A DNA stretch of 64,000 nucleotides, taken from Xylaria sp. FL1777. Lineage: Eukaryota; Ascomycota; Sordariomycetes; Xylariales; Xylariaceae. The stretch is taken from the NCBI GenBank assembly GCA_022578965.1, contig MU400521.1, positions 484,432 to 548,431 of the forward strand, read 5' to 3'. Position numbers and translations under genes: made by a program. Below are positions 1-11,600 of this stretch, one piece after another. The stretch's first letter is position 1; every line of letters begins with the position of its first letter. The notes beneath the pieces are model-generated. The model was not told the origin of the DNA. It saw only the letters and a program-made list of their open reading frames with translations, and searched no databases.

Positions 1-1306
1 TGCTACTACGTATGCATAAATCGCCGAACTGCAGCATACCCTTGGTTACACGACGCGAATGGGCCCCCGGCAGTCGAAATTCTAGAAAGAGTTCGCGTGA
101 AGAAGACGAAGAAGCATTGGAATCCTCCTGCGGCTGAGGCTCAAGGATCACAGACTAAAATAGTTCGCGGGCTGACGACGATGGCATCCTAAGAAACAGC
201 GCGAGGATAGATAGCATCACTTACACACGTGGAAGGTTGATTTGGGGGTGGGGTGCTTAAAACTACGGGCTATAGCCAAGCAGTCGGGTTTGTGTTTGCT
301 AGAGGGTTAAATGCAGTCGGCATGAGAGATTCTTCTGGTAGCCTCGTGATGAGGCAGCTAGCCGATCGCCTCGCCTCGTAGGTATACCGCAGTTCTATCG
401 CCATCTACTTTAGACCGACACGGCTTCTCGAAGGCATGTGACGCAGCATGTGACGCAGAGAAGCCGTCTATCATGGTGCGATATCTGCATTACTGAGTCC
501 TTAGTTCACACCAAACCGAATGACTTCTTTCAGTCGTCGTCATGATATACAGATAGCTTAGCTTGATGAGTGTATAACCGAACCACGGACAGTCAGCCAT
601 TTTAATGCCTCTCGTACATTCGGCGATAACAGTAGCCATCCCACATGCCGTTGACCTGCAGACGATGAGCTGGGTTGTCAGGCGACGCAGAGAATAACGG
701 GATTCAAGAAAGTTGGAACAACATACAGTAGCGTATGCAGCAGTAGCGTCTCGGCGAGGAGTAAACTTGATTACCAGACTGGGAATGCCTCTGTTTTCTG
801 TACTTTTGTTCTCCCTCTCTCGCAATCATGCATACTCAGTATTCCGACATAGGCACATAGTTCGTCCACTCGTCCCACAGGTCGACGCGAATGGTGTGTT
901 GATGAGTGTTACAAACAAGAAAGGGTACTGGAAGAAGAAGCTGAGACTCCGTTGTAAGTTAGGCGGCGAATGGGAGCCCTGCTATTTTCAGCTAACTTCC
1001 TTGTCGAGCAGGGGAGTCCGTGGTCTGTTGTAGTGTTTACGGGTCTATCCAAGCTTTACCTGTCATTGCGATTGCGACATTGCAAGGGGGGCCATGGCCA
1101 ACGGTGAGCAATCCCGGGTGATATGATCCTCTCGAAGCGTGTAGGCAACTAGTCAGTTTGTCGAAAGGTAATGAAGACGATGACTATGCTACTGTCAAGA
1201 CTAAAAAGATATCTACGCAGTAAGTAGTGTACTGCATACCTAAGATTATATAAGCGACCGTATAGTAGAGAGAATTGCAGATGCACTGTACAGATGCTAC
1301 GCAGTA

Positions 1307-1330
1307 CCTAGGTATGTATACATACCTAGG
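1307..1330. repeat. 24-bp perfect palindrome with CCTAGG ends
   Basis: Reading inward from either end gives CCTAGGTATGTA, so the 24 bases are identical to their reverse complement. A second CCTAGG lies 11 bases beyond the right arm. The same words recur in intergenic DNA across the window. This is probably a dispersed short palindromic sequence family; no function is assigned. Confidence 0.85.
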
Positions 1331-4300
1331 ATGTTACATGCCTAGGTACTTAGGCAAGGAAGTAAGTATAACGGGCGTTTGCATTTCATTCCACTACCTA
1401 CATCAGCGGCGCTATCAATGGTTATCAACAGCGCCAAGTTAACGCCACAAAACGGTGCAAATGGCACAACAAATAACAGGTTTTATAGAGTTGACACAAA
1501 CAAACCTTTCTTGAAGTACTGGGGTGCAGTGTGTGACATGTCGTTAGGATGCGTTGATACATCCATCTTTGACGGTGCCTCTCGTGAGTTGGTGCCTTGT
1601 CCCTTGACATGGAAAGTTATGACTGCCGGTACCTATGTGCTTCGAGAAGAGTCATTACTGGCAATGTATACTTTAGTACCTAAGATATCGTATACTATAC
1701 CCGCTCAAGCTTTTATAGTCTAGTGTACTACACGTGTACAATGGAAGCTTACTGCGTACTGCGAGCCTTAGTCTAGCGGGTACATATCTAGTTGTTACCC
1801 TTTGCCTTACGTCCCCGTGTCTAGGTAGCCAGCTCACTAGGTACCTACCCACATACTATAAGTACTTAAGGTACCTACGGAAACAAGGCTGTTGAAATTA
1901 GGATGCTTACCGTATCTTATATCGGTACTGGCAAGATTGAACCCACTCGATCATCTGTTATGGTAATATTCTAACAAGTCATGAGAATCTTACAAACGAC
2001 TTGAGGCGCACTGTGGCTAAGATTGCTTATATAACACAAAATCCCTATCTACTGTGGTCAGTATATCAATATAAAGTGTGCCTAGTAAGAATTGTTGTAT
2101 GGAGTATAAAATATAAAATTTGATTTAAATGCCTACTTATCAAATACCAGGTAGTTTTGCCAATACACCTAACGACTTAAACGCCAGAGGTATGCGGGCG
2201 TCTGGCACAAGCAATGATATCGGGAACTCACCACTACTGTCGACCTTACTTGAGTCTATTCATTCTGAGGTAAACGACCACATGCCTTGGCTAACAGGCA
2301 TATGGCATAAAGCTCGCCTCGTCTTGTTTCATTATATAGTTTCAAACTATCGGGCCTTACCAAACTACTTACTAACCAAGGCGGTCTTTAGCTTTGGGTG
2401 AGGAGAGCCGAACGTCGGTAGTAGGGCCGGGGAAGGCTTTAGTGTGTTGTGAATTATGCTGACTAGTCTGCTCATCCCTAGTAACTAATTTATTGACTCG
2501 ATATGTTTGTTCTATCTTCAAATGTGAGGGCGCTTTGGCAGTAGAAGCCATACTTCTTGCCAATAGAACCCCCAAACTGATACATCTCCAGGAGCAGAGC
2601 TGAACCATCAATTGCCCTGTGGCTCATCGCCACTGTCACATCTCTGCATGGCTCTAATGCGCGCACTCACACAACACTGTAGTACCGTGCCCAAGGGGGG
2701 GAGCAGGTAGCAATGGTAGTTGATTTATTGATTTAAGATGTGGACTCTTAATAAGCTCACTAATGCAAAAGAAACGTCCAAGGTCGCATCGGTATTACTG
2801 CACAAAATCTTTAATGAGCTGACCAGACGATGCGACTGGCGGATGGTTTGGTAACGCATGACTCGGTGTCCTGCAGGGAATGGCGGTCACCAGAGGAGTG
2901 CACACCACTTACACGACACCATCTACTGACCACGAGGATGGTGGAGATGTCGCCATGGTTTGTTGTACCGTATTAGTGTATATACCTTGGTATTTGATAT
3001 GGTGTGTTAATGCAGGGCACTTTTTTAGACTAGTACCAGGTGTAGATAGCCTAAGATAGGTGGACGTCTGCGTTGACACTTTTGCAACTCCCCTGGCAAT
3101 CCATGGGCAAAGCCCTAGGCCTGAGTCTAGGATATCCCTACCCTTCGCTAGACGATCACTGCTCCTCAGTCTTGTGGCAATCCCGAAGCGATGGAACTTT
3201 CAAGCGGGTGAAACCAAAAGGGGAGGAGGACAGCTGTCGAGCATATGTAAATCGGTGGCCGAGCGAGACGAGAAGACACCTCCTACTAATGTAAGTATAA
3301 TGTAAGTAGGTAGGTACTGCGCGTACTTAGGTAGGTAGAAGCAAGTACACCTACGTTAGCGTACCTAGGTAGTGTCTTTGTATTATAAGCGACACCCACT
3401 GTGTACTGCGTATGTAGGCGGCGACACGCCCGAACAGGACCCCTAACATCCCTCATATCAGGCGCCACGGAACTGCAAAGGAGGCCTAAAGGGACCCTGC
3501 ACAGTGGCTACCTTAGCCACCACGCCAATAAGGGGACAAAACGACTTCGATTCAGGCTCTCGTCGTTGGTGGAAGAGTCATATAGATATCTAACTTGAAG
3601 TATTAGTAGGTTATTTCAAAACTTACATTACAATAAGGATTCGTTTGCTCTCGGTACACGGCAAACACTAACGGTTCCTACGAGCTGCACTTGATCAGCT
3701 ACACACTCGGCATCACACAGGATCCCAGGGTTTTATATTTGCAGACCGCCATCTCAACCGCCGCTTCCTTTGGGCCTCTCCATGTACGAGCAGCCGAGGG
3801 GGGCGGCATCGCAGACACCATAGCCAGACTACTGTACAGCACAAACCCGCAAGAAGAGAGATATCGTGGCTCGGGTCTATTAATAAAGAGACCGCCATCG
3901 GAGGATGAGGCGTGCAAACCAGGCCAGTCAGCTTCGCTGGCTCACCACCTTCATCTTCGCCGTGTCCGAATACCCGCACCACTCTCACTCTCGGGATTGC
4001 ATCTAGGTACTGTCATGGAGTGCAGCGCAGCGCAGGTATGAATGGGCTCATGTAAGCCGTACACCACCTACCGTATGTGCCTAGGTATGTGCCTAGACAG
4101 CTAGCATCAAGCCGGCCTATGCACGTTGGTTGGATTTTGCAGCCAAAACCCTCCATGATTGAATGGATGAATCAGTGGAAGTAATCGAATGGGGCCGTTG
4201 TCACCGTGCTTTTGTGCCCAACACTACTACACAGACATGCACATGTCGATGGACAACCCAACACCGCCTACCCCTTACACGTGTTGCCTCCAACTACCGG

Positions 4301-5999
4301 CCGTGCTGACTTTCTCGCTCACACCAATTGCTTACCTATCTATTTATCTATCTCTCTATCTAGCCATCTACCCGCCTCTTCACCAGCTTACCTGGAGCAC
4401 CGTCCAGGATAGCCCGGCCAAGTTTTCCTGTGGTCTAAGCTCTCAACTCAGCAGCTCTCACCACCTCGAGCCGTGGGAGAAAAGACGTAATTCCAACTCG
4501 CAACTAACTGCAGTCTGTAGCCCCAATACACTACTCTGTGCACACTCTACGCACATTCTACACTCTGCTTCCACAAATGGTTACAGTACATAGTAGCAGT
4601 AGGTATTGCATTGCATAACAGCATGGTCCTGGATACGTGGACAACTTGAAGTCCCCGTACCCTTTCAACCGCTGCTCACCGTCTGCTCAGAGCTTCGAAA
4701 TCCCTGCAGATGGTGGCATATGGCGATCTCGTCTGGATAATCTGGCCAATATTCATGTATAGGAAAGAGACATATACACAATCTACGTGCGGGCAGAATA
4801 GACGGGCATAACAGACCTGCCACCTACACCACCGCACTGCACCGCACTGCACTGCAGCGCAGATGTTCCTACACTTCCTGAGGTATGAATGAGCATTATC
4901 ACACCACCGACAGAGAATCAACCATCTGGGCACTCCACCACTTTGCTGATCCTGTCTCCGGCACCCGTGACCGCCTCTCCCTCTCCCCCCCTTGGATCCT
5001 GGCATCCTCTACATTTCCAGTACCGGTGTACAATGTTCGTTGTACCGTTGCAGTGAGAGTAGAATCCACCTCGACGGCACTATGTAGTCTAGCTCTTTAG
5101 AAGAAAGAAAAAAAAAAGTAAAAGTGAGATGGTCCCCAAAGGTGGCAACCCAACCAGGACGACTTACACGGCAACTAATGAAGGGTTGTGCGCAGGCGGC
5201 AAGACAGGGACGCCAGCGATTAATGATTATGATTACCTTGCAGGCGAGAGGCGAGCGAACGCAGGGCCACCCCTCGCCGCGCCTCTGGTGTACCTCCTAT
5301 AGGCAAGTACCTAGGTAGGTAGTCTGTCTGGGCCGCCCTTCATTACGGCGCAGTAAGTGGATGTACTGTCAGGTAGCGAGTGGGCGGGTGTGTACATCGT
5401 GACTCGCAATGGGTACCGCTCGACTGGCTTGCCCACCCGATCGACAGCCACACCAGACATGACTAAGATGGCCACGGTACTTAGTACAACACACTACACT
5501 GCACTAGGGATGGGCTCAGGTACGGGCACAGACGTAGGTACTTGCACGCCTCCCAGCGCCCGTTCCAGCTGCGCGTTTTGGGAATTCAGTGCCGGACTCG
5601 TGCACCCCCCGCCAAGGCCCAGCTAGGGCCCAGGCTAGCCACTCTCGGCGCTGTCCAGGCACTGCAACCTCGACATCTACCAAAATGGCAATCTGGGCGT
5701 AGGGTGGTGGATGCATCCGTACAGTACGCTACAATGTGCAGTCTCTAGCGCCTCGTGCATTGAGGATCGAGGCCCGCAATGCTTGATATGTGTTCTTCCC
5801 TTCTGCAAATTTCCCCGGAACATGCTCCCCCCTTGATACGCTATCATGCCTGGATATGCCTAGGTACCGCCGTGGTACCTTGGGTACCTTGCCGAGAGCA
5901 CCTTGTCTCTGGTCTGAGAATCCGCTTCCCCGGCCTCTTCACTCATTTTACTACACTAATAATGCGGTTGTCGTTTTCATATGAAGGGCCACTCTGACA

Positions 6000-6180
6000 C
6001 CGACTGTCTTTCTCTCTCGCTCTCCTCGCTGTCTCCCTAAAACCTTTTTTTCCAGTAACAAGTAATATATTACCTTCCTCCCCCCCCCTCTTCCCACCTT
6101 TGCCTCAATTCCTTTCTAGGATATACTGTCTCTCTTTTCGCAACTGTGAGGAACTCTCTCTTTGTCTTCACCGTTCTCAC
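6000..6180 (+). promoter_or_regulatory. Pyrimidine-rich promoter/leader of the Tcp11 gene
   Basis: Long CT-rich runs (tctttctctctcgctctc, then a poly-C/T block) lie 500-680 bases upstream of the Tcp11 start codon. Such tracts commonly mark core promoters and transcription starts in filamentous ascomycetes. No clear TATA box was assigned. Confidence 0.45.
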
Positions 6181-6318
6181 CCCGTACGCTCTTTTAGAAG
6201 GAAAGTCGGGCAGACAAGGAATTCGTTCCTTCTGCAAACATATATCTTGTTCTGAGCTGTCAGGTTGCCAGCTCGACCTGCAGCCGCCGTTTGGTTCCGC
6301 TCAATCAGGACCGAACAA

Positions 6319-6643
6319 GTAAGTCCCCTCCGCATGATACCTTGGGCCGACAAACTTGCTGTATACCATCGTCGCTACCCTCAAATAGTGAGGCAACGAC
6401 GCTCGCACAAGAGGCTGCAAATACCCGGCCGGACTCACGAGACTGCTCTTGTCCAATAGCGCAACCCATCTCCTGTTTGCATCCCACGAGAATTCCCGTG
6501 GCTGACTCAAGGATCCTAGTAGGAACTGTAGACCCTGGGATAGTCTGGCTCACTGAGGTCCCATTTTATACATAATTAAAATCGAGAATACGTCCTTGTT
6601 TGGCCGGCGGCAGGTCAAGGTGATTGGGACATCATTCACGCAG
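6319..6643 (+). other. Possible 5'-UTR intron of the Tcp11 gene
   Basis: A consensus donor (GTAAGT at 6319) and an acceptor (CACGCAG ending at 6643) flank a stretch with stops in every frame, directly before the Tcp11 start. A leader intron would fit the long distance between the CT-rich promoter and the ATG. Only RNA evidence can confirm it. Confidence 0.35.
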
Positions 6644-6677
6644 ATAGCCTATCCGGTTGAATAGGCAGTTATCGAAG

Positions 6678-8684
6678 ATGAGCGACCAAGGAAGCGGGAT
6701 TGAGAGTGGAGGGTTCGACAATAAGTCTGCCAGGCGAATGTCGGAAGCTATACCAAACCCCCGCGATGATCAGATTCAGAAACCCACCAACCAAGCAGAA
6801 AGCTCCCAATCCAAGGATGAAGAACAATACATGAAGGCCGGGCGACGTAGCACACCTCGCGACAATGGATTAAGCCGAAACGGCCTCAATCGAAATCCCT
6901 TCCAACATTCCACCCGCAATTCTCCGGAACCAGCCATTCGCCCTCTGGAACCACCGGTAACGAAGGCCACATTAAGCGAATTAGACGTAGCCAAAATCAT
7001 ACACAATCCCAGGCTCCGTCACGATATCAACTTCGACCCTGAGCTGCATTTTCGACCTAACCTAGACGGAGAAAAGGGTAGGAGGAAGCAACAGAAAGCC
7101 GATCAATTTTGGGATACTCTGCGCGATCAGTTGCAACAGTTCATCACCGACAGAGACGGCTTCATTCGACTGTATGGGAATGGCGAAGACTGGTCTCTGC
7201 CATTGTTACTGAGATCGGTCAAGGAAATTATACAAACTCTGGTGCCAGCAAGAGATCGTCTTTGTCTAGATGAGGGTCTTAACGTAGAACTGATCATGCA
7301 GCAGTTCAGTAGGGGCATGGCTGATCTCGAGAAATTGGCTTCTTGGTTATCTGGGGTCCTCAAATCCCATTGCGCCCCTATGAGAGACGAATGGGTGGAC
7401 CAAATGTACAGCCAGTTGACCAACGGCAACCGAACGAATAACATGGCAGAACTCGTGCAAGGCTTGCGCAATCTATTAAGTGTTTTGGAGGCCATGAAGC
7501 TTGATGTCGCCAATCACCAAATCCGATGTTTACGGCCTATCTTGATTGAAGATACTGTACACTTCGAGCAGCGTTTCTTCCTTAAGAAGATTAGAGATGG
7601 AAAGGTCAACACTCGGTCAGCACACACATGGTATTCGCAGCTCAATCCAGTCCAAAATCCAATGTCGGTGCAGGCGTTTGGGGAAACGGGAGTTTTTTTC
7701 GAAGAACTCATCAACATGATAATGCCTTCTAGTGCCCGGCAGTATCCGAATTTACCTAGCACATTTCTCTTTGACGAAGAGCGGATCGCAAAACTACGCT
7801 GTGATGTGCTCGATGCAGTCAATTTGGAAGTATGCATGCGACTGTACGAGGCATACGAGACAGTGGACAGGAATACGTGGCACTGTGATGCTACCAGCGC
7901 AGTCCCGTCGCCTTACCTAGCTACACCTTTATCTGATGCTTCAGGGCTTCTCAGCTCGAGGACCGAGGATGAGGGTAGCGAGTTCAATTTCAATGCACCC
8001 ACTTCACGACCGTCGAGCATGGTCTTCAGCTCCGCTGGCTCTGTCCACTCTTCTCCCCGTTCTTCCCTTATCGTCCCTTCAGCCCCGCCAGCCAAAACGC
8101 AAGAAGATATAAGGGCTCGATCTCAAGATCTATATGATTCTCTCGTAGCCTTGGTACAAAGTTCCACGACGAGCTCACGTGGTACATCCCGATGGCGGGC
8201 AATGAACGACTCCTTAGCCCTCCAAATATTCAGGTTTACTGATGCACCAACGGACATGCTTGAGAGTTTCGAGAAAAGTCTCAACACGCATCTCGGTGAG
8301 CTGCGTTCAGCAACTGATGAACCAGAGAGTCCGTATTCAACGCTTTTCCAGTCTGTGGAGGACGTGTTTCGAGACCGTTTGCGAGTAGAATTACAGCAAC
8401 GTGTCAAAGACTTCAAAAGTTTAACTGGTGTTAGCCTATTCTCGGTTGCTACTGGCGGTCGTGTACAAGGGCCCAGTCGTACTTGGGATATCTCTCGGGA
8501 TAGTAGCCGAGATGGCGAGCGAGAGAACTCTACCCGTGGAACTCGTGAAGAGGCTGGTATAGAAGATATGGCCACCCGTCTAGCTCACATGGGACTGATC
8601 CACTGGCGAGTATGGTCGCAGCTCGTTTATCTAGGCGAAGTTGGCAATGATGTCCTTGATAGCGACGTTCCCATGACCATCTAA
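6678..8684 (+). CDS. Tcp11/Sok1-type cAMP-PKA pathway regulator
   Basis: A single-exon protein of 668 aa starting at the ATG for MSDQGSG. An in-frame TTG seven codons upstream is not a plausible start. After a polar, Ser/Arg/Asn-rich N-terminus of about 110 residues comes the T-complex protein 11 domain. Its most characteristic stretch reads LVPARDR, then LNVELIMQQ, then LKSHCAPMRDEWVDQM at about residues 188-243, followed by the conserved LRPILIEDTVHFEQRFF region near 285-302. A Ser-rich linker (about 420-470) precedes the C-terminal half of the domain. Family knowledge: the yeast relative Sok1 suppresses loss of protein kinase A, and fungal members affect growth and virulence. The assignment is firm; the pathway role is inferred from the family. 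No neighbour suggests a functional link. Confidence 0.9.
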   Translation: MSDQGSGIESGGFDNKSARRMSEAIPNPRDDQIQKPTNQAESSQSKDEEQYMKAGRRSTPRDNGLSRNGLNRNPFQHSTRNSPEPAIRPLEPPVTKATLSELDVAKIIHNPRLRHDINFDPELHFRPNLDGEKGRRKQQKADQFWDTLRDQLQQFITDRDGFIRLYGNGEDWSLPLLLRSVKEIIQTLVPARDRLCLDEGLNVELIMQQFSRGMADLEKLASWLSGVLKSHCAPMRDEWVDQMYSQLTNGNRTNNMAELVQGLRNLLSVLEAMKLDVANHQIRCLRPILIEDTVHFEQRFFLKKIRDGKVNTRSAHTWYSQLNPVQNPMSVQAFGETGVFFEELINMIMPSSARQYPNLPSTFLFDEERIAKLRCDVLDAVNLEVCMRLYEAYETVDRNTWHCDATSAVPSPYLATPLSDASGLLSSRTEDEGSEFNFNAPTSRPSSMVFSSAGSVHSSPRSSLIVPSAPPAKTQEDIRARSQDLYDSLVALVQSSTTSSRGTSRWRAMNDSLALQIFRFTDAPTDMLESFEKSLNTHLGELRSATDEPESPYSTLFQSVEDVFRDRLRVELQQRVKDFKSLTGVSLFSVATGGRVQGPSRTWDISRDSSRDGERENSTRGTREEAGIEDMATRLAHMGLIHWRVWSQLVYLGEVGNDVLDSDVPMTI

Positions 8685-11600
8685 CCACTATATATCGAAG
8701 AGACGGACTTCCTCTTCCACGAACGACGGCTTTATACCAGTGTTAGGTTGATGGCAACACATTGACTGAACTGATGCCATTCATATTCGAGCAATCCCGA
8801 TGAAGAAAGACCCACTACGGTCATTTAACTACCCTTACTCCTCTTTAATCATAGTTCATTCACCTTTTCCCGAGTACTATCACCCGGCGGCATTGCTTTG
8901 GCGTTCACAGGCTTCTATCTCTTGTTCATGGGAGCAAGGTGACAACATCGAACCAGATGATTCCTGCTCTCTTTTTTTCTTGTTTTTGGTCCTTCGAGCA
9001 CAAATGAGCGTTTTTGGCATCTTGCAGGAATTCATTTCCACCGGCGTTCAAGGAGCATTCCACTTTGAGGAGCATAATCGTCATTCACATATTCACACTT
9101 ATACCTCAGCATCACGGTGGTTATTTTCGTTGGACGTGGGCGGGAGGGCCAAAGCATGAGAAGATATCAAGAGATTCACAATATTATAGAGGGAGTTGGC
9201 GCATTGGGGGCAGGGAACATCAATACGGGGCAGACACCTCTCCAATTACTTTTTTCCTTTGATTCTCGTGGAGATGGAAATAGATGATATTAGTCAAAAT
9301 AGACGGGGTTTTACCAGCTCATTAGCAAAGACCTCGAAAACACAATGCAATACACACTTCATTTCTTTCCCTTCACTGCTAGTGTATCAGACTCTGGGTG
9401 CCCTTGCGACCTCAATTTGTGTCGTTAGTGTAATAATGATTCCTGCGTATTAAGCAATCTGACATTTTCTCATGGTCGGAGCCACCGAACATTCGACTGC
9501 CATCTTCGAGGATTCCTTCGCCCTCGTAGCTGGTCTTCCCTGTTGAACTAGTCCTAGCTATCGGCCGATGGAATCAGACCCAGGCATCCATCCGTATATT
9601 CTTCCTAGCTCCTTTACTCACCTTGTCCTTTCTTTTTCTTTCCCACCCGTCATTACTTACTATGCTTTCATCATTCCTCCCCTCCCCTCCTCCTTCCTTC
9701 ACATGTGGCACAACGTAAAGTTAGCTGGCAGAGCGAGATGACACCGAACTCGGACTTAGCTATGATTGACAAACAAGGTTAGACGAAATTTCTACGCAGT
9801 AGTTTCACAGATCTCCAACCTGTCGGCTGCGCCTCCTGCTTAATTACACTAGACTAGTGCAAGCACATCGCTAAATATAATTTCATTGTGAAAGCCCTAT
9901 TTCTCAGCTATAGCCGCTAAGCAGTAGGCGGAAATATATATTGAGTTCCTAATAAGGTCATAATCCAGATACCTACCTAGCGTGTGTAGTATAAATATAT
10001 TTCATGAGGGAAGAATAAGGTGCAGAAGCAGCAGCACCACTACCACCACCAACTATTCAATGCATATACGACTATTAGTTCATCCACAGTTGAATTCCAG
10101 ATCCACATGACAAATCGTGTAGATGGAATGAATACACACAAGGTAAGGACACACAAACCAAAGCCAAACATACAAAGACCACCGGAATATCGGGTAGTAA
10201 CTATGTGGAAATGAGAATGAAGCTCATCCCGTCCTATATAGAAAGGGAGGCCTCTACCACACTACAGGTAGTAAAGAAGCACATGAGAAAACAAACCAGA
10301 AAGAATATGGGCCGATCTCGCAGCTGAGACGTCGTGTACGACACTGGCTAGAACTCTGCACCATACAACAGTCTAGTGGTACCTTACCTGGCCAATGAGG
10401 CCTGTCTCGGTGGAAGAGCTGAGACCCCTACTCTACTGAGTAGTACACTGTTTGGGGGGGGTGAGGTATGTGTACTTCACTTATACATGCACCAGCTACC
10501 GACGTAGCGGCGTTACACAGCACCGCGTTCCTACATAGCAGGTTAGACTAAATGAACCTTTTTTCGTCGCAATTTAGCAACCCTGTCCACCCACGAGCAG
10601 ACCCTGTGCTGTGTGCTATACTTACAAATTTAGTGTACCTGGAGTGTAGTCTAGCCTAAAAGTGTAGGTAGCGTGTTGTTATCGCCACAAATCCGTGACA
10701 TGTGGAGAGTACTTAAGTACCTATGCATAAGTATTGACCCCAAGTAAAAACTAAACCGTTGCTCAATATTCCCCCTTACTGCGTAGTCTGCCCCGACTGG
10801 CACGTTTTTATGTCTCATCTCCAGCCAAACTAAGTACCTACATACCTAGGTAGTCAACCGGATGCGATTGACAGTTATACCGTGTCAACACCCATTGGAG
10901 GGAATGGGATGGATGGGTGTTAGTGCCAGCCACAGAGCGTAGCACATGATATAGTGTATTGTACACTACAAACATTACGGATGTTACTTATAATTTGTTA
11001 TGTAGGGGCGATTGCGACTGATCAAACTGACACCATACTTACATATGTAAGTACCTACTTAAGTACTTATGTATGTTTAAATATTACACCCAGTACGTAG
11101 TAGAGGTACTGTGCCACCGCACGCCTCAATTTTTCCACCACTTCTGATCCCCAAAGTTCTTTTGTCCCGGCCGCATGCGGTGCACCGTACCCAATGGTTG
11201 ATACCTACATGTATACTAGGTCAATAGTATACTGCAAGCATACATGTACACTACCTACTGTAGGTAACCTCCTAGATTCCTACCTACCTACCTAATGTGT
11301 ACACTTATATGACTGTACATGTGTAGGTACTTACATGTAAATATACCACCCGGGTAATACGAATTTTCCGCCGACACGTAATCTTCACCGTTGGTGTGCC
11401 AGAACCGCAGAATGCATATGCAAGTTCATGGGCCAATCTTATTACCCGAGACCTCCGCTACGCGGACCGTGATTCGACATTCAGATACTTATTCAACTCT
11501 GCCGACTGCAATGCATTTCTATCGGCGAGACCGCTCGATCATCGTGGGGTATTTTCTTCCTTTCTCCAAACTTCTATAATGGTTTCTCCTGGCATACGTA

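Larger units (their letters stand above)
1..6318. other. Gene-free 5' region
   Basis: I find no open frame here with a recognisable domain, plausible exon chain or coding-like composition. The longest frames (about 105-135 codons) have low-complexity or shadow-like translations. The sequence holds many copies of short palindromic words built from CCTAGG and TACCTAC (for example near 1300-1350, 3300-3370, 4080, 5305 and 5860), an ATCT-rich tract near 4335-4375 and small CACTGC repeats near 4835-4865. The last few hundred bases form the promoter and leader of the Tcp11 gene. No tRNA or 5S rRNA signature was seen. Confidence 0.6.

Noticed and set aside
3691..4041. 116-codon plus-strand frame in the 5' region
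   Set aside because: Overlapped by two minus-strand frames of similar length; no signal peptide, domain or splice context.
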